A DNA stretch of 64,000 nt from Cristatella mucedo (taxonomy: Eukaryota > Bryozoa > Phylactolaemata > Cristatellidae): the NCBI GenBank assembly GCA_009760855.2, contig WPIO01000015.1, forward strand, positions 4,080,001 to 4,144,000, written 5' to 3'. A program made the translations under genes and the position numbers. Under the pieces are notes generated by a model. It saw nothing but the letters and a program-made list of their open reading frames with translations. It was not told where the DNA came from and did not search any database. The number at the start of each line of letters is the position of its first letter. Positions within the stretch are counted from its first letter, which is position 1. Positions 60,501-64,000 of the stretch are shown here, piece by piece.

Positions 60501-63500
60501 TAGGTTTTCCGTGGGCTCCAACAAGCAGTAACATCACAAGAGTGCTAGTAGCTCGGACAATATTGACATTAATGAAGAATGTTATGAAACCTGTGTTCCG
60601 TGCTTCTGCCATGTTCTCAATGTGGCATCCTGATCTATTGGACGTAGTTGGTTCTGTATCATCTTTCTGGATAGCTGACATGAAACCCATATTTAATCGA
60701 TGGTTTATCTTACGATTTTGGGTTTATGGTTTTGTTGGGATAGGCATTGGCTAGGTGGCATATGATGCAAGGGATTGCTTGCTGTGATTGTTTAAAAGAA
60801 GGGTGCACCATTCACCTTCACCTCCATAGCAGGTCTTTCTCAGAGTGTGTGGCAAATATACACGTGTGTGCTTGCCTGCAATGTGCTGTTTTAAGACGAT
60901 TGCTGAAAGCAGAAGAGGTGATTGACCAAGAGTGATTGGCTTAGAGCCCAGTTTTAAGATCTGTGCACCCCGCTTAGTAGTCCTAAGAAGGCGATCCTTA
61001 TGTGCATGAGGGAAAAGATGCCTTGTTACATTGTACGTCAAATTGAATCCGGTTGATACATATAATCCAGTAACCTGAGTGTATTTTTTGGTGGTGCCTT
61101 CGGGCAGCGCAGCCTATCATGGAGAAGAGACTTGTGCTGTGTGTTGCTTTGTGGCCTAAATTGTTGGGTCTCGATTTGTTTGCAAGCAATGAACTGTTTG
61201 TTGCCCTATTATTCATTTTCGCATTCCCGGGCAAGTTTGCCTATGTCGGTATGAATATTGTTTGACTGCCGGTGTGCAAATGAGGAGGCTAGAGTGGTCT
61301 TGAGAGCACGGTTTTGCATCAAAGGAAGTGCTCTTTCTGATGGCTCGGGGATTCGACTGCTATCCTGTTGTAGGGAGGTGCAGCAGCTAGAGCCAGATCT
61401 GAGGAAATCTCCGGAGATCCAATTCGTGTTGTCTGTATACTCGTCACTCAATAGCTACAACTACACACGGTTCTTCAAACTGCTCAAGTCGGGCACTCTC
61501 CTCAATGCCTGCCTCATGCATCGTTACTTTAGCCAGATTCGCCTCAAGGCTGTAGACATTATGATGAAGGCTTATAAGGATCGTTCAGCTAAGGTAATTA
61601 ATTGTATTAGGCCATGGTTAAAAATTGCTTTTTGGTTGAATTACTTAAATATTCTAAGTAGCATCGATTGGCCAATAAGGCCAGTTCATCCTTGGGCAGT
61701 GCAGTATTTTGTTTTTATTCTCTGCAGCCTTGCAGCTTTCAAGAATTTGCTTACGTGCCTTCTCATCCATTGCATCTTAGGTGGAGATAAATATGCTGAA
61801 CTAGCATGACGGGTCTCAACCAATCCTATCAGCTTGGCGAACTGATTGGCACAAAAAAGCTTTGGTCACTCAATCGATTTCTAGAATTCCTCACTGTCCT
61901 GCTTTGATATGTCTTTCGTTAAACTGCAACGGTATTTTTGATCATGTTTACTTTTTAAATTATGAAAAGCGTAATGACGAATTATTATCTGTGTAATCTA
62001 TCTCCATCTGTAACTCCACAAAGCCAAAATGACTAAGTGGGTGTTAAGCTGTAGTTTTCCACCACGAACTTGTAAGCCTAGTGACTTTCGGTGCGCTTAC
62101 GGTAGCTAACAGACTTCAGGTCATGCGACAAAGAGAAAGTGAGAAGCATAGCTGAATCAGGAGGGCAGTCAAGCAATTGAGTGGCATGGAAGTAGCAGCT
62201 CAAGACTGATGATAAAGATATGCTACAGTCAGCAGCACGAGAATAGACATCGTTGCATAAAACTTGTAGAAATGAGTTCTTTAGTTTAGGACATGGAGAG
62301 TAAAAGCTTCTGCTGCCAACTATCTTCATGCGTTACAATGAACCAGCTAATTAATGTTCCATGGAGAAGCTGGGGGCACGAGGATGCTGAAACTGGGGCA
62401 GCTGTTGCACTAGGTATGAAGGGAATGAGCCGTGGCTGGCCTTCAGAATGCAAGGAGACTTCTTATGATATTGTATGTCGTAGAGCATCGTTTAGTTATC
62501 TTCTATGTCTGAGCATTACTCTTTCTGTCAATCTGCTACTGGGCTCAGCAATATCTAAGAGGCATTGCCATGTTTGATTTGCCATTGTGCTTGCAACTGC
62601 TGTTTCGATTTCTGGATCTCGTTTAATGGTAGCTTTATCTCAGTGGTCTCACTATAGAATTACTATACGGAGAATTAATGAGCATTTTGGTGCTTTTCTG
62701 CTTGCTGCTCGAGTTTGCACAAATAATGTTTCAGGAGTTTAGCCCTGCCACTACTGAGAAGGTAGCTAGACTCACACAGTGCCTGTGTAATGATTGGTTC
62801 TAAATCTCTAAATCCTGACAGATACTAGCTAGGCTTGATGTTTTAATAAATAAAAATTAATACCAGCTGATTCAACAGCCCCTTTTTTATGGCGACAGAA
62901 GAGCCTGTACGGCTATCACCACCGCTTGCAGTGGTGATGAATCACCCACGGTAGGATTCGAACCCACGACCTTGGGTCCGAGGTCATGAAAAGCACTCAC
63001 CTTACTGAGTTAGCCATCGCGGATCACCAGGTTTAATGTACGAGTTCGTCTGCCATCTCTAAATCCTGACTGATACTAGCTAGGCTTGATGCTTTAATGT
63101 ACGAGTTCGTCTGCCCTGCCACTACTTTCGTGTCATGTATAGCTCAAAAAATGGTTGAATTATTGCTCTGTGAACCAGTAGAGGAATGGCAGGGCAAATT
63201 GGAGATTGCTAGATCATTTCTCTGTCGAGGCAGATTTTCTTGCTCACCGCCCCACGACAGATAACATTCGGGAGGGGTCATATTTTCAAATAAGATTCCG
63301 TGTAGTCCCCGATAGTGCCAAGCGCACTTTTGCAAATTTTAGTTAAATTTCTTGAATACATATCCTTTTTTTTGCGTTCAGCAGTGACTTCGTATATAGG
63401 TCGGCAGATGTAGCACTGCAACGAGGATTGAACGGCTGAGTGTCGTGTTGAGTTCCTTTTGTCTGTCTAGATTTCAACTTCAATATTATTTCTTTTGGCA

Positions 63501-64000
63501 TTGCGTGTCGGCTTTGCTCCTAACCTTCGACGTGGTTTCTCGAAGTTCAATGCCCGCTCTGCGTTATTCGTGATCGAGCACGGTTGAGGTGTTTTCACAG
63601 CCAAGTTGTCTCAGCCTTTATCCCGTGTGCAGTTTCCTTTAGACGAATTTGTAAGGATTCTGAATTTCGAGAATGATGCCGAAGCAAGCGAGTTCTGCCA
63701 TTATTACGGGCTGGCTTTGTCGACCACGGACTCAACCGTCGTACTTCAGCGCCAGGCTGACTACGTTGCTCCGGAAGCACCTCTCAAAGCCCGCCGAGCT
63801 ATCTTGCTCGTAGAGCGGAAAATGACAACTTCTACCGGACAGGTGAGCTGGATCCAGCGGTCCGCAGGCTGTGACTGGCTGTGCGGGGAATTTTTTGGGT
63901 TCCATTACTTTTGACTGGTGTTGCAGGTGATCAACGGAGGTCCGTTGCCTGACGTTGTGCTGCCGGCTCCTCGGTCGAGCTTTGACATCGACAACCGCTT
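48262..64000 (+). CDS. MCM3AP: MCM3AP/GANP (SAC3 homologue), partial: RRM-like and SAC3 domains
   Basis: Nine exons of the germinal-centre-associated nuclear protein: 48262-48546, 52249-52656, 54239-54334, 54623-54762, 59003-59215, 59842-60113, 61374-61593, 63633-63842 and 63927 to the window edge (1,918 nt, about 639 residues). In animals this protein scaffolds TREX-2 at the nuclear pore (with PCID2, ENY2, DSS1 and centrin) for mRNA export. Order seen: an RRM-like fold ([18 protein letters not shown]...[13 protein letters not shown]), a Ser/Ala-rich linker, then the SAC3/GANP domain with [92 protein letters not shown] and VINGGPLP. All joins keep phase. The N-terminal FG-like region and the C-terminal CID/acetyltransferase part are outside what I can see. 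The long introns are full of retroelements. Confidence 0.96.
48872..49960 (-). mobile_element. L2-B LINE, 5' truncated, long open frame
   Basis: Open frame 48,930-49,559 (209 codons) encodes [19 protein letters not shown], then [17 protein letters not shown] and [18 protein letters not shown]. Upstream RT parts follow in other frames. In an MCM3AP intron, antisense. Confidence 0.9.
49961..50852. other. MCM3AP intron, nothing recognised
   Basis: No feature supported. Confidence 0.3.
50853..50928 (+). mobile_element. SINE-A 5' half
   Basis: ttgatggcccactaggtaag, cgacctcggtcccaagatct and gggttcaaatgctg; the 3' half is absent. Confidence 0.75.
50929..51790. other. MCM3AP intron spacer
   Basis: Contains (tg)n near 51,420-51,450 and (ta)n near 51,655-51,675, plus an inverted pair of tcagaacttctga-type phrases (around 50,989 and 51,616). 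Confidence 0.4.
51792..51925 (-). mobile_element. L2-A 3'-end fragment
   Basis: (taa)n, cactttacatttgctgcata and atcatgcttgataaacaaca. Confidence 0.78.
52249..52656 (+). CDS. MCM3AP: MCM3AP linker exon, Ser/Ala-rich
   Basis: 136 residues including split codons: [20 protein letters not shown], then [12 protein letters not shown] and a Ser/Ala/Pro-rich low-complexity run. This corresponds to the variable linker between the RRM and SAC3 domains. Acceptor TTGTTCCAG|AC. The donor GAAG|GTGTGG is weak but is the one that keeps phase 1 with the next exon. The frame stays open to 52,763. Confidence 0.82.
52813..54053 (+). mobile_element. L2-A LINE, 5' truncated, intact 333-codon frame
   Basis: An uninterrupted frame (52,812-53,813) covers RT from [19 protein letters not shown] through [16 protein letters not shown] (catalytic site intact), [32 protein letters not shown] and [20 protein letters not shown] to the stop, then the UTR and (tta)n. 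It lacks the endonuclease and the first RT blocks. Youngest-looking copy here; in the intron after the MCM3AP linker exon, sense orientation. Confidence 0.95.
54239..54334 (+). CDS. MCM3AP: MCM3AP exon, start of SAC3 region
   Basis: Encodes [19 protein letters not shown] then [13 protein letters not shown], aligned with KEKYRLLDQRDRIMRQ of human GANP. Acceptor TTTTCATTCAG|AC, donor CAAG|GTAAGC. Confidence 0.9.
54623..54762 (+). CDS. MCM3AP: MCM3AP exon with [16 protein letters not shown] motif
   Basis: [13 protein letters not shown] leads into [17 protein letters not shown] and [15 protein letters not shown], the signature opening of the SAC3/GANP domain. The acceptor TTCGTAG|GT has a poor pyrimidine tract, but the spacing to the previous exon then equals that in human. 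Donor TCG|GTAATG. Confidence 0.92.
55192..55516 (-). mobile_element. L2-C fragment
   Basis: (taa)-rich end, then minus-strand [19 protein letters not shown] and [11 protein letters not shown]. Confidence 0.6.
55517..55645 (-). mobile_element. SINE-B copy, probably inserted in L2-C
   Basis: taattcatctttatagcgcc, taattcccatctaggtgctt, ccttacccctgggccaaacc; L2-C-like sequence lies on both sides. Confidence 0.65.
55646..55929 (-). mobile_element. L2-C fragment, continuation
   Basis: ctgcttgatggaccgccata and gtgacagaagtctagttggg resemble L2 RT C-terminal sequence in reverse. Confidence 0.45.
56239..56861. mobile_element. Tigger/pogo-like non-autonomous DNA transposon
   Basis: 623 bp with 12-bp terminal inverted repeats CAGTCGTCCCTC and GAGGGACGACTG and a TA duplication on each side (56,237-56,238 and 56,862-56,863). 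No transposase. Removing it with one TA restores the flanking L2 sequence. Confidence 0.93.
57634..57962 (-). mobile_element. L2-A 3' part nested in an older L2
   Basis: (taa)n, then the standard L2-A 3' UTR and ATGTGGTCAGGTCATGGGAT at its truncated 5' end. The older L2 continues on both sides. Confidence 0.82.
58207..58255. repeat. 24-bp tandem duplication inside old L2
   Basis: gaagaattagacgatg occurs twice at a 24-bp interval. Confidence 0.7.
58561..59002. other. MCM3AP intron before the KEYSRSS exon
   Basis: No separate feature; a (gat)n-like run at about 58,951-58,970. Confidence 0.3.
59003..59215 (+). CDS. MCM3AP: MCM3AP exon with [15 protein letters not shown] motif
   Basis: 71 residues: [28 protein letters not shown] and [14 protein letters not shown], nearly invariant across animal SAC3 proteins. 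Acceptor GTCATCCAG|AAC, donor AAG|GTGAGG. Preceded by a 4.2-kb intron that holds nested transposons. Confidence 0.97.
59465..59622 (+). mobile_element. SINE-B copy, plus orientation
   Basis: tgtagtccagtggttaaggc (tRNA-like head) to gtgaagcacctgaatagaga and taaagttctctttgggttct (L2-like tail). The clearest sense-strand copy. Confidence 0.75.
59842..60113 (+). CDS. MCM3AP: MCM3AP exon with DITQQHLCD motif
   Basis: 90 residues plus two bases, from [19 protein letters not shown] through [12 protein letters not shown] and [20 protein letters not shown] to [13 protein letters not shown]. Acceptor CGCTTGCAG|GAC; donor TTAAG|GTGCTG splits an Arg codon that the next exon completes. Confidence 0.97.
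60114..61373. other. MCM3AP intron, mostly unrecognised
   Basis: Contains a short imperfect tandem repeat of gtgtattacctgtta at about 60,447-60,503. No coding signal. Confidence 0.4.
61374..61593 (+). CDS. MCM3AP: MCM3AP exon with [15 protein letters not shown]
   Basis: 73 residues: [59 protein letters not shown]. It forms the C-terminal (PCI-like) half of the SAC3 domain. Acceptor TTGTAG|G, donor AAG|GTAATT. Confidence 0.96.
61992..62400 (-). mobile_element. L2-B 3' part
   Basis: ctccatctgtaactccacaa, then minus-strand [19 protein letters not shown] and a decayed RT C-terminus. Confidence 0.8.
62804..63115. repeat. 61-bp tandem duplication with a SINE in one copy
   Basis: Unit atctctaaatcctgac...ctgcc occurs at 63,055-63,115 intact and at 62,804-62,847 plus 63,032-63,054 split by a SINE. 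The arithmetic closes exactly when the 6-bp tttaat is counted as a duplication. Confidence 0.88.
62848..63031 (-). mobile_element. SINE-A, full length, exact boundaries
   Basis: 184 bp between tttaat duplications (62,842-62,847 and 63,032-63,037). On its own strand it runs from cctggtgatccgcgatggct to an AT-rich tail after tcagctgg. Defines the complete SINE-A unit. Confidence 0.92.
63116..63632. other. MCM3AP intron, nothing recognised
   Basis: Intronic sequence up to the acceptor of the FPLDEF exon; no feature supported. Confidence 0.35.
63633..63842 (+). CDS. MCM3AP: MCM3AP exon with [10 protein letters not shown]
   Basis: 70 residues: [39 protein letters not shown], then [17 protein letters not shown]. 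This is the winged-helix end of the SAC3 domain. Acceptor GTGTGCAG|TTT, donor CAG|GTGAGC. Confidence 0.95.
63927..64000 (+). CDS. MCM3AP: MCM3AP exon, cut by window edge
   Basis: Begins [15 protein letters not shown] after acceptor TTGCAG|GTG, matching GEIVNGGPLPPVP of human GANP, and runs off the right end. The rest of the gene lies beyond the window. Confidence 0.93.
   Translation, partial: MINGGPLPDVVLPAPRSSFDIDNR

Overview
This is a eukaryotic, metazoan nuclear window. It holds parts of two multi-exon genes with GT-AG introns, recognisable only after joining exons, and the remaining DNA is dense with non-LTR retrotransposon (L2/CR1-type) fragments, tRNA-derived SINEs, microsatellites and a few LTR and DNA-transposon pieces. 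The two proteins are clearly animal-type and, judged from memory of the families, look diverged enough from vertebrates to suggest an invertebrate. I cannot name the species.

Layout. Positions 1-15.5 kb are intergenic: L2 and SINE pieces, CpG/GC-dense stretches with no recognisable protein, long (CT)n tracts, a decayed copia-like gag with one LTR, a Tigger-like relic and several hairpins. Positions 15,629-42,472 on the minus strand are the complete coding part of ST7 (suppressor of tumorigenicity 7), 13 coding exons giving 532 residues, with a poly(A) signal at 15,518-15,523. Positions 48,262-64,000 on the plus strand are the 5'/central part of MCM3AP (GANP, the animal SAC3; TREX-2 mRNA-export scaffold). 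Nine exons run from the RRM-like domain through the SAC3/GANP domain and off the right edge. The FG-type N-terminus was not found.

The two genes lie head to head, so 42.5-48.2 kb must hold both promoters and the unseen first exon(s) of MCM3AP. They belong to different pathways (a membrane protein of unclear biochemical role, and a nuclear mRNA-export scaffold), so I infer no functional link beyond possible shared promoter DNA.

Repeats fall into consistent families. L2-A ends in (ATT)n, L2-B ends in ATTAC-like repeats, and L2-C is older. SINE-A is a 184-bp tRNA-derived unit whose ends and 6-bp target-site duplication can be fixed exactly at one locus. SINE-B is a second tRNA-derived SINE whose 3' end copies the L2-A 3' end. 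One intron of MCM3AP contains a nested stack: an old L2, a younger L2 inside it, and a 623-bp TA-flanked Tigger-like element inside the same copy.
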